NCBI GenBank assembly: GCA_021018815.1
Contig: JAITYX010000003.1
Coordinates: 14,093,501-14,157,500 of the forward strand
DNA: 64,000 bases
Direction of reading: 5' to 3'
From: Talinum fruticosum
Taxonomy: Eukaryota; Streptophyta; Magnoliopsida; Caryophyllales; Talinaceae
A program made the position numbers and the translations under genes. Below are positions 49,870 through 62,152 of the stretch, piece by piece; the first letter of the stretch is position 1, and each line of letters opens with the position of its first letter. A model generated the notes under the pieces. That model saw nothing but the letters and a program-made list of their open reading frames with translations, was not told where the DNA came from and ran no database searches.

Positions 49870-49915
<46 letters not shown>
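49870..49915. repeat. (CT)n microsatellite
   Basis: About 22 uninterrupted tc units. Confidence 0.95.
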
Positions 49916-49916
<1 letters not shown>

Positions 49917-50479
49917 GTCTCCAAGCCTTCCTCACACAATAGTATTTCTCCCTCCTCGCTCGAGACAATTCCTCGGACAACTCTCTCTCCACTCGTTGTC
50001 AATTTTATTGGTAAGATACACACAATCTCTCTTTTTATTCATTTTTTTTATTACAAAAATTTAGTGTTTGGTTTTGGTTTGCGAATTTGAGGGCTTTGGT
50101 TTACGAAATTTAGGGTTCGGTTTGCCAATTTCGGGGTTTTGGTTTTTCAATTTTCGCTTTGCTTGTGCTTGTCGAATTCTAGGGTTTACGAATTATGAAC
50201 TATGGAGTGTTGAACTAAAGCATGCAATTTTTGCTTTCTTAGTCTCTTATCTACTAATCTCTTCTCTTGTAAAACACACACTCTCTCTTTTTGATTCAGC
50301 TACTTCTGTTTCAAAAATTTAGTGTTTGGTTTTGGTTTGCGAATTTTAGGGTTTCGGTTTTGGGCATTTCAATTTTTAGAAATTCTAGGGTTTAAGTTGA
50401 CAAATTTATATTTTTTCCGCTTTGAATTTGTTGTGAATAATGGGCAGCTCCCTATTTCAAAGGTAGGGTTTGTTCAAAC

Positions 50480-50735
50480 ATACATACAAAATGCACATAA
50501 ATGGAAACATAAATAGAAACGAACATAAACGAACATAAGCAAACATAAAAGAGTATAAACGAACAGAAACGAACATAAATGAATGTAAACAAACAGAAAT
50601 AAATTGTTAAATAAGAAATGAACAAACATAAACGAACATAAAAGAACATAAACGAATATAAATGAACATAAAAAACATAAAAAAACACAAACGAACGTAA
50701 AAGAACATAAACGTACATAAAACATAAATAGATTT
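50480..50735. repeat. 10-bp minisatellite (gaacataaac)
   Basis: About 22 units of a gaacataaac-type 10-mer in near-perfect 10-base register (50521-50600 and 50620-50730), with one ~20-bp disruption. Confidence 0.9.
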
Positions 50736-51494
50736 AGCTAGTTTTTCATGTAAAGTCAACACGTCTGTAATCTTGAATGGAGTATGTCTATCTCGAAAAA
50801 TGGAATTTAGCTAGTTGTTTCGAGATCAAGTCAAATTAGATCTTGATTATATGCCTTATATTACCTCTGATTTTCTAAACAACTATGCAATTAGAAATTA
50901 CCAATTGTAATGACAATAGCAGAGTGGATAATTGATTTCATCTCGTCCCTATGATAATGCTGATAGGATTTATTTTTTGTGTATATATATGATAAATTTG
51001 TTGGGTTTGCTTGGAAGATGAGAAGAAGGAATAGTCCGGGTGTTTAGTTTTTGGAAAATCAAAGAGGTACTCTCATAAGCGATAGTCGAAGAAGTAAAAG
51101 TGATGCAACAATTGTGTATACTTTCTCATACCGTATTTCTATACGCATGATGAAATTTTTTGGAAAGTCCTGATCCAATTATTGCATTTGACTTGATGAA
51201 CTAGAATTTTTGCTTGAATTTTGGCCTTAACAAATGTGCTCATCACTTCCCATCTCTTGTATGGAATTAAATGGAAATGTCTTGTTTCTATATGAACCAC
51301 TATAGTCTATACAATGATTCTAGTTCGGTTTCTCAACTGGAAAATGTTATTACATTTGACATGGAAACGGGTTGTTGTTAGTTGTTTCATATTGTATCTC
51401 CATATGAGTATATATATGATAAATTTGTTGTGGCCCTCGGATCATGACCCTACACTCGTGCACGTTAACGCACTACCTCGCACTGCCACACCCT

Positions 51495-52028
51495 TGTAAT
51501 AACCATAATTTTAATTGAGGTGATTATGGGAGTGGAATTAATTACTTAGGTTGAATAACCAAAATATGTACATGGATATATATTTGTAATTTTATGTAAG
51601 AAAGTTGTTATGAGTTTGCGTAACTATAGTTAATGAAATATATTAATCCTTTCCCCTGGAGCCAACCCGAACCCAAATAAATTAAAACTTGAAACAACTT
51701 ATATTATCTATTTTGAGTTCATACCTAAATTATGCCTAATTAAAAGGAAAAAAAAAGAGGGGAGGATGATTAAGTGATAGATGGTAAGAAAATCAAGTGA
51801 CTAGAGGGAAAAAGGAGTTGTTGGCTTTTCTTGAGTAAGCCACGAAGCGAAAGAGAGAGAAAACACAAAAAGAAAGAAAGGGAAATTAAGTAGAGAAAAA
51901 AGGACTTGGAAAAAGGGAGCTTGAGAAGAGCAAAGAAGAACAAGTAGAGTGGGAAAGTGAGAGGAAGCCGGAGGGCAAGAGCGAGAGACTGGCAGGGAGG
52001 TAGAGCAAGAAGAACCGAAGCGAGAGAA

Positions 52029-52076
<48 letters not shown>

Positions 52077-54902
52077 CAGAAGACAAAAGTAAATCAGGAA
52101 CGAAAGAGCAAGAGACCTAGAATCGGAAGCGAAGAGCAATGAGAGCCAGAACTAGAAGTAAAGAGTGAGCGAGTGAATAGAGAAGGATAAGGCGAGAAGG
52201 AGTGAGAACCAAAACCAAATGAAAAAAGGAGAGCGAGAGCCACAAATAGAGGAAGTGAGAACCAAAGACAGAGGCGGAGGGATGGAATAAAGAGCGAGAG
52301 AGACCAAGGGTGAGCGACACGAGAGGAAGAAAGAGAAGGAGGAAGGTAGAATCCCAAATCAATCATTCAAACCGTAGAATTTGAGGCGGGTATTTAAACT
52401 CTTGAATTAATGGAAATTTAAAGCTCGAATAAATTTGTTGTTAGATTATCTTATTTGGTTTAGTTTGGTTAATTTGTGAAATTGAATTCAGATATATGGC
52501 ATGTGAATGAATCGGGAAGAACAAGTTAGATTAAGGGTTTATGGGTTTGAGTGTTGATGTTGAATTATTACTGGCTTCATGAATTCGTAAGCTTGAGTTG
52601 GCGAGAATTGAATTAGGTGTGATAAATTGTGATATAGAGATTCACTTTTGTATTGTAATAGGCAAATTGGGATGCAAAGATACAGTTGGAGGTTCCTATT
52701 TTGTTGGTTATGTGATTAGTGAGTTTACTAGTTGATTACATGTTATTGTAAACGAAACCGAATTGGACCCGAAAGTTAGCGGAATTGCAAAAGATGGAGT
52801 TATGGAATGAAAATTAAGGACTGGTAGTTTATTATTGAGCTTGAGGGAATATAACGATTTAGTTCGATTTACGTGAATAGGCTAAGCTGGAATTGCGGAT
52901 AGTAAGCAATGGAGAAGTAAATGAAGAATAATTGGGATTTTGATTATTGTTGTTAGTATTTCAGTTAAACACAACTATTGTGACTTCTACATTTTATATG
53001 TTTGAGATCCAATTAATTATGTTGAGAAATAAAGGTTTGGAGTGGAAAGAAGGTGATGTAAGTTATACCGATGATTGATGCTCAATTAATGTTTGAAACT
53101 GGTAAATAATTATTGTAGTGCTTGGTGTGGAATTGTATTTTTAATTGATGATTATTAATACTTCAAGGTTGATTTGTGAAGGGGAGTTACTCTATAACTA
53201 ATACCGAAATCCGAGCTCGAAGTAAATAGAATAGGTTGAATTGAACCAAAGCCCGAAAAGTTGTACTTAAATTGAATATACATTTTTTAACGTGAATTTA
53301 TGAGTTCTATGGAATTGATAAGTGTATGTTGGTTTGGAAATCATTTACATAAGTTCTATTTATATCTCGTTTATGCGTATTCATTTTATGCCTTATTTTA
53401 CGCTTGTAAAGGCAAGTTCTAATTATGTAAGATCTATTTCCAATTCTTTTGAAAATTTTAGTAAAATGATTGAGAAATTGAATTCAAGTTACCGATTTTT
53501 AGAGGACAATTGGTTTGATCTATAATGACATGATTTAACGAATTATATGGTTTAGTTGTGATTTGAATGCCTTCAAAATGTGAGTTTTTGATGGTTTTGA
53601 ATCTCTAAAATGTTGTAGCTCAAAACAAGATTGAATTGAGCTGATTCTTTAAAAGGGAATTTGGAAATGTGTTTTTCCGGATGTCTTCTTTAAACTAAGT
53701 GTATTGATGTTGAGTGGTTTTAAGAGCCAAGGAGTCTAGCACCATAAGATACTAAGCGGTCCGGTGCTCTCGATTAACTTGTGCGATCCGGGTTAATGGT
53801 CCGGTACTAATGGAGGACTTGGTCGTGCGGTTGGACCTTAGTATACTGTGCGGTCCAGTATTCCTTGACAAGAGTCTCTCCTTGACTTTAGTACTCCCAT
53901 GATTCAAAAGGTCAAATTTGGGTTGGGGTCACCCAAACGAAAAGGGTACTAGTGTTTAGATAGTGATAACTGTTTGGTTTACTTGTTTGAAAATAATTTT
54001 ATTCAATTAGAGAATTAAATAACTATTTGGTGTGTGAAAATACCTTTATTCAATTAGAGAATGGAATAATGATTTGCGAAATGAGTTTGATTGAATTACA
54101 TTGGTGACAATGTGACCTTAAAAATCCAAAAGTTAAGAGATGAATAAAATTGTGTTTCGATTGAGTTCGATTCATTTAGTAAGCTCGTTTAGAAATATGA
54201 GAAATAGTTATTTGAGAAATATGTGGGCCATATGGGGTGGTTAAATTGGAGTTGAAAACAAGGAATGGAAGATACGAGTATAATTGGACAAGTGCTATTA
54301 AACTACTAGTACTCGTGGCTTGTATGTACACATGTAATTTATAAATGTTGTGACTTTGAGATAAAATTATCCATTGAGCTTGTGGTTTCCTCACCCCATA
54401 TTTCTTTCTTCCTTCTCTAGTTGCAAGTACTCTTTAAGGTGATTTGCCCCCTACCTTAAGTATTCTTTGGAGACATTTGTGTGATGCTAGTTCCGAGTGG
54501 TACAATCTTGTTCAACGTGTATTTTAGATGTTTTATTTGTCGGATACTTGTACTAAGTTCATATTGTTTCTATAAGTTGTGTCATAGACCAAGTAGGTTG
54601 TTTTTAAGTTTTAAATGCACATTAATTGGGCTCCGGTGTGTGGCCATTGAGTTGTGTACTCCGAGTGTATGGTTTGTTGAATTTTATTGTGGTTTTGAGG
54701 CTTTAAGCCTAGGGGATAAGCCGTATTAGAGACAGAACTTTACCTAAATATTTGGAAAAATTTTTAAGAAAAATGTAAAATCACCTATATCGCCTATTAA
54801 GTTGAGAATAGAAAACCAAACATACACCTTAATTAACCTTAGGGGTTCCTTTGGGGAACCCCGGCGATCTAATATGAATCGGGCGGGGTTCGGGGTGTTA
54901 CT
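51495..54902 (+). mobile_element. candidate solo LTR of a Ty3/gypsy-type element
   Basis: Starts tgtaataaccataatttt and ends cggggttcggggtgttac, the start and end seen in long LTRs of some plant Ty3/gypsy families. Between them is 3.4 kb without a coding domain, with a purine-rich 560-bp stretch and a (GA)n run. No matching element body follows. No target duplication was found, and the flanks are both GC-rich cgcac-type sequence, so the boundaries are tentative. Confidence 0.35.
51830..52350. repeat. purine-rich tract with (GA)n microsatellite
   Basis: More than 500 bp of nearly unbroken A/G on the plus strand, including (GA)n at 52032-52074. Long Ser/Leu frames on the other strand reflect this composition only. 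Confidence 0.85.
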
Positions 54903-55456
54903 CGCCCGCACTTCCCGCACCGCACCTGCACTACCCTACCATGCACCGACCTGCACTCGCAGCCGATTGACTTGTATGAGGCTGAGATATCTTTTCCATT
55001 TTCACTCAAGCAACTCATGATGTTTCAAGGGTGCCCTGTATATTCCTGATTGGTTTTAGAATTCTCTGTTTGGTTAAATATCTTGCGTGTAAGTGTTCTT
55101 GCTTCTTGTTGTATGGTGATTTTGTTCGATATGATTTATTCACACTCTAAGAAAAAATGTCCTTCTAAAAAATTTCATGCTTTAAATGCATCTACTTGTT
55201 GTAGCTTGAACTTTGAGCTTCAGTTAACATATACTCTAGCTGATTCTACTAATTTATGCTTGTTCGATATGCAGGTAAGTAATAGTACAAAGGTTCAAAA
55301 TTCTACTGCTAAACAACACTCGAGATACACATATGTGCATCTTATAAGCAAAATCGGAACATAACAGGGACATACGAATCCAAGCAACTTGTATTCTATA
55401 ATATCGTTAGAGGGCGAAGTTCTCTTGATATTTTTGGTATAATGGTTTAATCTATG
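54903..55456. other. spacer
   Basis: 54903-54970 is C-rich (cgcacctgcactaccctacc). The rest is unremarkable. No gene recognised. Confidence 0.4.
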
Positions 55457-57321
55457 TGTATCTACACCTAAAAAGTGTCATCCCTTCCCTCTTTTATTTA
55501 TTTGTGAGCCCGGTGATGAAATCATAGTCCTGTTTGTGGATTTGGATCACGGTCTCGAGTCTTATTGGCTTAACGTAAGCCAATAAACCACAAATAACCC
55601 CTTAGCACCACAAAGATCAGCCTTGTTTGCTTTGGACTAGCCCACAAACCCATTTTGTTTTGGTCTAGCCAAGCTCAAATCGACCTCCCAACCAAGAAAC
55701 CCAAACCTGTACCAAAAATAAAACCCGCCATAAATAGAAACTTTTCAAAAAGATAAAGTTTTAAAAATGGAAAGCCGCTTGACGTGCGCCAGTCACCTCC
55801 ATTTTGCGAAAAAAATGCATCGTTTCACTTTTCAATTAGCGACCAAGCGAGGCGCGAAACATGAGACGCTCGTATGACGTTGTTGGTGATCGGCGCCGCA
55901 CTTATCACCTCTCCATGTGAGATTCCCAGTTCAGCAGGATTTTGTTTGGTTTTTCCTTGATCCCCGCCGTGGACCGGTCCAGTTCAACTACATTGGGCGG
56001 CTGCTTGTTGAACTTTTAGGTTAATTTTGTGACCTAGTTTATCTATAAATAGAGGGGCTAACCTTTCACTTTAGCAGAGGTCATTAACCTAACTACATGC
56101 TTCGAAATTAGGCTAAGAGCTATTGAATATTATATTAATATTCTACTCTCTTGGCTCATTTTTAGCTAATCATTACTCCACTAAGCATCTCATCATTCTC
56201 CTACACTACTCTACTGCCACAAATTCCATAAAAATCCTTCTTTAGTTTTGGTCTTCCACCGTCACACTTTCAGATCTGTTCGTGATTCAAGATTAGCAGG
56301 TGGGACAACCCGAGGGCGCACATGTCATTCTCAATCCCGATTATGGTTTATTTAATTTATGTTTTTTATCACTTTCCGTATTGTGGAGAAAAGATTTAAT
56401 CGCATTTAATTCCTCCCCGCCTGCTGTAATTTTTTATTTCTCGCTTTCTTTTTCACTTTCCTTTCTTTGCTTTCTTTTACTACTTTCCTATCCACTATTT
56501 ATCGCTTTCCTAGCATGTTTGGTTGATTTAATTTTCGCACTTAGTATGTTGTATGCTTGACTATTTTAACATATTTCTTTAACTCACAATTCTAATTTGT
56601 AAAGGCCTTCTACGGATGGGCGGAATGGAAGGGCTCATCCCTACATTTCGTACCTTTGCCACCAAACCTTGGATTCTTGGTTTTAGATCGATGTACTTAT
56701 TTTCTAAACATCATTCAAGCTTAGTCTTTCCATAATAAGATTGGAAGAGTATTTCTTTTATTTTTGTTAGTTTTTATTTCTAAAACCGACTAGCGAGTCC
56801 CTTTTCTTATTTTATTTCTTCTAATTGCTTCTCGGCGTTTCTAATTTGAAAAATGAAAAAATTTAAATTAATTTTTTCCAGCCAAGGCCGTAGGACTCGA
56901 GATTGATTTCTCGGTCTCGGTCTCATGCCCGATGCCGATCATCGGTCAATGCAGCCTCTCCGGCGCCGCCAGTGTAACCGGCTAGCTTCCGGTCCAAATC
57001 GGTTTATCATCTTTTGGCCCAAAAGCTTTACGATTGAATGCTAAATTTATTTTTCTATTTTCTTGATTTATGAAATAATATCACGAGACTTCTAAAATTA
57101 ATTTCTAAAATAAAAGATTAATAAAATCGCCAATCACCCTTTCAAAATCAGATTACAAAAATCGACAATATCAATAAGAGACATACCCCCACTTTCCAAA
57201 TGAACTTTCAAAAATAACCTTTTAAAAGAATCTTCAAAAATCATATAAGAGACTTGACATTCATGGGGAAACTCGGTCATAATCTGGTTCTCTCACTGGG
57301 GATGAGGCTATGGCTTATACA
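55457..57321 (+). repeat. 5' LTR of the Tat/Ogre-like element
   Basis: Begins tgtatctacaccta..., matching tggagacacctagaaagtgt at 61503, and stays similar for about 650 bp (TATA region, ccttgatccccgccgtggac). The right end is placed before the primer-binding site. Confidence 0.75.
56044..56051 (+). promoter_or_regulatory. TATA box of Tat/Ogre-like 5' LTR
   Basis: TATAAATA in tatctataaatagaggggct. The 3' LTR has a decayed form (tttataattagaggg) at about 62052. Confidence 0.6.
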
Positions 57322-57323
57322 GA

Positions 57324-57341
57324 TGGCGACTCCACTGGGGA
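57324..57341 (+). other. primer-binding site, tRNA-Arg type
   Basis: tggcgactccactgggga three bases after the LTR end. This form is known from Ogre/Tat elements. Confidence 0.7.
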
Positions 57342-57929
57342 TGTATCACTTATTAAGAGGGTGAGACTTGAAAATTTGAGTTTTGAGTTTTCTTAATGTA
57401 TTTTGCATTAGACATATTGCATTTAGGTAGCCTTGAACATAGTTGCTTTTAATCTCGGACATTAGGCTTTACCTTTAAAAACATCTTCCGGAAGAGGATC
57501 GAATCAGCTAACCTGCAGACGGGCCCAACTAGGCTTCATTGTCAAAGAGGTGGTACCTCTTCCCTCATAGCAAGCTCTCTTTGGTTTACCAAGAGGCACC
57601 GATGATTCATGCTTTTTCCTATTGTGCATCCCACTGGAGGACTAAATGCTCAAACTATGAGACACCATGTATCATACCTAGTTTTATACCTGTTTTTGAC
57701 CATAGATCCTTGGTTGTTTAGGTGGTCCCTTTCTTTTCATTTGCATGCTTGAACGAATATGGTTGCTTTTGTTATTTAACTTTTTTTCTTATGAGTCTTT
57801 ATCAATTTAGCCAAGTTCACAAAATAATCCTTGCATAGGTCCAAAATAAAATAAAATAATAAAACTTCTTGAGTCGATCCAATTTGTGTAGTTTAGCAAA
57901 AAGTCCAAATTTGCCTTCCCTTGTTCCAA

Positions 57930-58345
57930 GCTTGGTCCATTTTTTGCATTTAGCTAAATTTAAAACTCATCTCAAATTGGTGAGTCCATTTTACATTAGG
58001 CAAATTTAAATTTCATCTCAAATAGGTGAGTCCATTTTGCATTAGCCAAATTTTAAATTCATCTCGAATTGGTGAGTCCATTTTGCATTAGTCAAATATT
58101 AAATTCATATCAAATAGCTGAGTCCATTTTACATTAGCCAAATTTTAAATTCATCTCAAATAGGTGAGTCCATTTTTGCATTAGTCAAGGTAAAATTCAT
58201 CTCTAATTAGGAGTCTTTCGTTTGCATTTAGTCAAAGTAAACTTCATCTCAAATTAGGTGAGTCTTTGTTCGCATTCATCTCTAATTAGGAGAGTCTTTG
58301 TTTGCACTTCGCCAAATCAAATTCATCCTAATCTAAGGGATTCCA
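57930..58345. repeat. 46-bp minisatellite in the element leader
   Basis: Six clear and two or three decayed units of ggtgagtccattttgcatta...catctcaaat, each 46 bp where intact. Confidence 0.9.
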
Positions 58346-58710
58346 TTTGCATATTGCATTTCACTTTGGTAAACTCCATTCTTTATGTGCATCCAAAAGT
58401 AAAAGATCATATCATTTTCTTTTGTCTTAGGATGAGTCGTTCCTCGGGTCAAGCACATAAGCCCCCATCTCCCCTAAATTTTTCCACGTATCAATCTTGA
58501 GCACCTACTCGTTTGGGGCACGGGATAGGGAATTCGACTCAAATCACAAATCCTAGCACGAAGTGGCTATGAAATAAGAAGTCTACTTCAACATCGGTAC
58601 AGTCGACATCGATACGTCCATAGCAACACGTATCACACCAATACGTCCGACACCTTTACTAGTAACACCGAGTGCACCGCCCATGGTCAAAGTATAACCC
58701 TCCTCTAAAG

Positions 58711-59419
58711 ATGGCCAACAAACCAGAGGAAAACCCCATCATGACCTTGTTCAAGGAGTCTATCGTAAAGATAGAAGTTAAGATTGAGGCCCAAGATAAG
58801 AAGATTGAGTCAATGACGAAACCCTTAACCTCATACTCAAAGAATTGGAGAAGTCTTCTTAACAAGAGCCTCGGAATAAACCTCGGCCCAAGCCCAAGCC
58901 TTAATCCGATCCAAGAATAGATCGAATAGAGAAGTTGTTACATGAGTCATCAATGTTCAATGACTACTATCTGGCCCTAGGATTCACTTCAATCCCTAAA
59001 AGGAAATTGCCCCCAAAGTTCACTATGCCTAACATCAATTCCACGGAACTCAAAACCCTCACCACCACATGAGGAAATTTATAAGAGCAATGACTCTAAT
59101 GTCTGTCGACCAACATAAGGTCACAAGCCGGCAGGATCTTTGCAGGAAGTTCTTACATCAATACTCCTACAATACTTATCTACCAATCACTTTTCAAGAC
59201 TTAGAGTTGATTAAGCAAGGAGACGAGGAGAACTTCACCGACTTCCTCACTCGTTGGAGGGTAAAGGCTGCCCACATGGCGGATCGACCTTCCGAAAAGG
59301 ATCGGGTTAGACTTGTTATCAAAAACCTAAAACCCGCCTATCAGCATCACTTGAAGTTCTTCCCTTTCATAGACTTCAAAACACTCGGAGATGTCGGCAT
59401 GCTTATAGAAGAGGAGTAG
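58711..59419 (+). pseudogene. gag: gag of the Tat/Ogre-like element
   Basis: ATG at 58711 gives MANKPEENPIMTLFKESIVK and a Lys/Glu-rich helical stretch. It ends at TAG 58918 but continues in another frame (DRIEKLLHESSMFNDYYLAL, KRKLPPKFTMPNINS), then after a further shift MRKFIRAMTLMSVDQHKV, the Ty3-type Gag core (LCRKFLHQYSYN, PITFQDLELIKQGDEENFTD, FLTRWRVKAAHM, RLVIKNLKPAYQHHL) and a stop at 59419. This is the retrotransposon Gag domain (PF03732-like). No zinc knuckle, protease or RT follows. Confidence 0.82.
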
Positions 59420-60327
59420 GCATCCACAAAAGCTTCAACCAGCTAGAAGATCATCCAATGAGCCCATCACTCATCAAGGATACCACTAAAGTGTGCATTT
59501 CCCTTTTATATTCGTTCTATGTCTATTTCCTTTTCTTGTTTTCCAAAAAAAAAAAAAACCTAAATCACTATTCCCTGTTGAACTACGAAGGCTTGATTTC
59601 GTTATAGTAGATACGTAGGAAGCCCATGAAGTCCGTCTCTAATCCTAATTTTGCTTCCAATTCAAATTTTCAAATCCTAAAATCAAAGCCGCCTTTTGCC
59701 ATATTCAGAGGAGCGAAGTAAATCAGGAAGCATGCCATTCTTATTCGACACCAAACATTCGATTCATGGTCATCACTAGCAGCAATACACGGCAGTTTGA
59801 GCGAACTACTTTTCTTTAGGCTCTATTTTAGGGAGTGGGGGCTAAAGTGCAATTTTTATCTTTGTCTTTTTTTGAACTTTTCGCATCATCTTAATAAAAG
59901 AATACATTTTTTCTTTGAATAGAGTCTTGCATTTATCTCCTTTGCATGAGTAAAACTCCTAAAAATACAAAAATTAATAACAAAGCACCCTACAATGAAT
60001 TATTCAATCAAGCAAGCATTCGTCAAGTCGGCATCGGAAGGTTGCCGCCACCGCCACCTTTAAAGAAGATTCCAATCAAAGCTCATTAGTTCTCAACATT
60101 TGAGAAGAGCAAGAAAAAGCACTCATGAAGAACATGGGGGCTCATGATCGAAAGAATCATACAACTCTAAGAATACTCAAGAAAAGACCCAAATCATCTA
60201 CCTTACAAAGGAGCTATTAGTTCAAATTAAAAGCTCAAAGTTAGAATGGGGCACAAAACCTCATTAAACTTCAAATTCTTAAGTAAGTCAAGTTCATCCG
60301 TCCCTATTTCGATGAAAGTGGATAGAA
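59420..60327. other. non-coding internal region of Tat/Ogre-like element
   Basis: No pol domain could be read in any frame. Contains a poly-A run near 59547. Confidence 0.6.
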
Positions 60328-61330
60328 GTTGAGCTTCGGACCCAACAACGGTTAAGGTTAAGATAACCCTTATCGAACGTTAAACCTAACAATGGTTAAA
60401 GTTCATACACATCCCAATCAAGCTTCGGACCTAACAGCAGGTCAAGTTCGGACACCCGAGTTGAACTTAAGACCCAACAACGATCCAAGTTCAAACAACT
60501 CCAACGCACTTCGAGTCCAACAGCGGTCAAGGTTTAGACATCATCTTCGTCGAGCTTCAATAGCAATCAAGGTTCGGACAACCCCGTCGAGCTTCGAGCC
60601 TAACAACGGTTAAGGTTTAGACATCATCTCTATCGAGCTTAAGGCCCAACAGCGGTCAAGGTTCGGACATCATCGCCATCAAGCTTCATGCATAATAGTG
60701 GTCAAGGTTCGGACACCTCTGTCGAGCTTCGAGCCCAATAGTGGTCAAAGTTCGGACACCTTCTTCGAGCTTTAGGCTCAATAGCGATCGGGGTTCAAAT
60801 AACCCCGTCGATCTTCGGGCCCAATAGTGGTCAAGGTTCAAACATCCTTCCTCGAGCTTTAGGCCCAACAACGGTCAAGGTTCGGACATCCCCGTCGAGC
60901 TTCGAGCCCAACAGGTGGTCAAGGTTCACACACCATGCCAAGACTTCAGGACCTCCCGTGGCCAAGTCATAGAAGCACATTTGAAACGTGATCCGGTTAT
61001 AGATCATTTTCGGGTAATACTTACAACTATTTACATTCGATTATCAACTAACAAAACCGTTATTGCAGAAAGTTTTAACCAAGCTTCGGATCAAGTACTC
61101 GGTCAAGTTTAGGCCCCTCATCCGAGCATTAGGACATTGACCAAGCCAAGCTTAGGATACCTCTTCGAACTTCGGATCCAAGAATTGATCAAGTTCAGGC
61201 AGTCTCGGGCTTCGGACTACTACTCGAGTCAAGTTCAAGCTCCCCACCAAGCTTCGGACTAAGCATGTGGTCAAGTTTAGGCACACCAATTTGAGTTTTA
61301 GGTATTTAATTACCCAAGTTAAGGAATAAG
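60328..61330. repeat. 44-46-bp minisatellite in the element 3' region
   Basis: About 13 units of tcgagcttcgagcccaac..cggtcaaggttcggacatc between 60328 and 60935, then more decayed units (gcttcgga...tcaagtt) to about 61330. Open frames here come from the repeat and are not genes. Confidence 0.88.
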
Positions 61331-61502
61331 CCCCGAAGTTCGGACTCCATAAGTCAAGTCCAAGCTCCCCTGTTAGAGTTCAAGTCAAGTGACAATTAAT
61401 TCCAAACACATTGATTTAATGGACATTGGAAGCAATAAGTAAGTACCTTTTAGTGTCTACTTTGACCTTCGTCTTTCGGACTCGGTCAAACCGGGGGCTA
61501 AC

Positions 61503-62152
61503 TGGAGACACCTAGAAAGTGTCATCTGTTTTCTCTTTTATTTATTTGTTAGCTCGGTGATAAAATCCCGATCCTGTTTGCGAATCGGATCACAGTCGAG
61601 TCCGATTGGTGTGACTGAAGCTAGTAAACCATAAAGAACCCCTTACTACCATAAAAACCAGCCTTCTTTATTTTAGGCTAGCCCACAAACCCATTTTATT
61701 TTGGCCGGACCAAGACCGGGTCGGGCTCCTACACCATGAAACCCAAAACGCGCACAAAAATAGAAACTTGCCAAAAATAGAACTTTTCCGAAAGCAGAAA
61801 GTTTCCAAAAATGGAAAGTTGCTTGACTGGCGCCTCGTCACCTCCATTTTGGGCAAAAACACATCGTTTCACTATTTTAATCATCATTGGTGACCGGCGC
61901 CGCGCTTCTCGCCTCCCCATGCGGGATTCCAAGGTTCAGTGAGGATTTTGTTCGATTTTTTCCTTGATCCCCGCCGTGGACCGGTTCGATTCAGCTGCAT
62001 TGAACAGCTACTTGTTGAAATTTTCAGGTCATTTTTGTGACCTAGATTTCCTTTATAATTAGAGGGTCTAACTCCTCACTTTGGTAAAGGTCATTAACTT
62101 ATCTACATGTCTGCTAAAATTAAGCTAAGAGCTATACAATGCTATATTGGTA
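61503..62152 (+). repeat. 3' LTR of the Tat/Ogre-like element, partial
   Basis: Preceded by the polypurine-like ccgggggctaac and homologous to 55457-56130. Interrupted by TGAAGGTTTGCT at 62153. Confidence 0.8.

Larger units (their letters stand above)
49241..51494. other. spacer with CT microsatellite and diverged duplications
   Basis: No gene recognised. CT-rich 49740-49920. A segment near 50060-50110 (agtgtttggttttggtttgcg) is repeated near 50318-50345, suggesting an old duplication of about 260 bp. Confidence 0.45.
55457..62152 (+). mobile_element. Tat/Ogre-like Ty3/gypsy element, gag-only, 3' LTR interrupted
   Basis: 5' LTR (55457-57321), primer-binding site tggcgactccactgggga as in Ogre/Tat elements (tRNA-Arg type), two minisatellite blocks, a Ty3-type gag and no pol, polypurine tract ccgggggctaac, then the first ~650 bp of the 3' LTR. 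The 3' LTR is cut at 62153 by a minus-strand Sirevirus-like LTR, so its remainder lies outside the window. With only gag it depends on other elements for replication proteins. Confidence 0.82.

Noticed and set aside
51801..52366. Minus-strand Ser/Leu-rich frames
   Set aside because: Produced by the purine-rich tract and the (GA)n microsatellite.
57930..58345. CRISPR-like array
   Set aside because: The units abut without unique spacers and lie inside a plant retroelement leader, so this is a minisatellite.
60328..61112. Short ORFs on both strands in the 3' region of the Tat/Ogre-like element
   Set aside because: They follow the 44-46-bp repeat and carry no domain.
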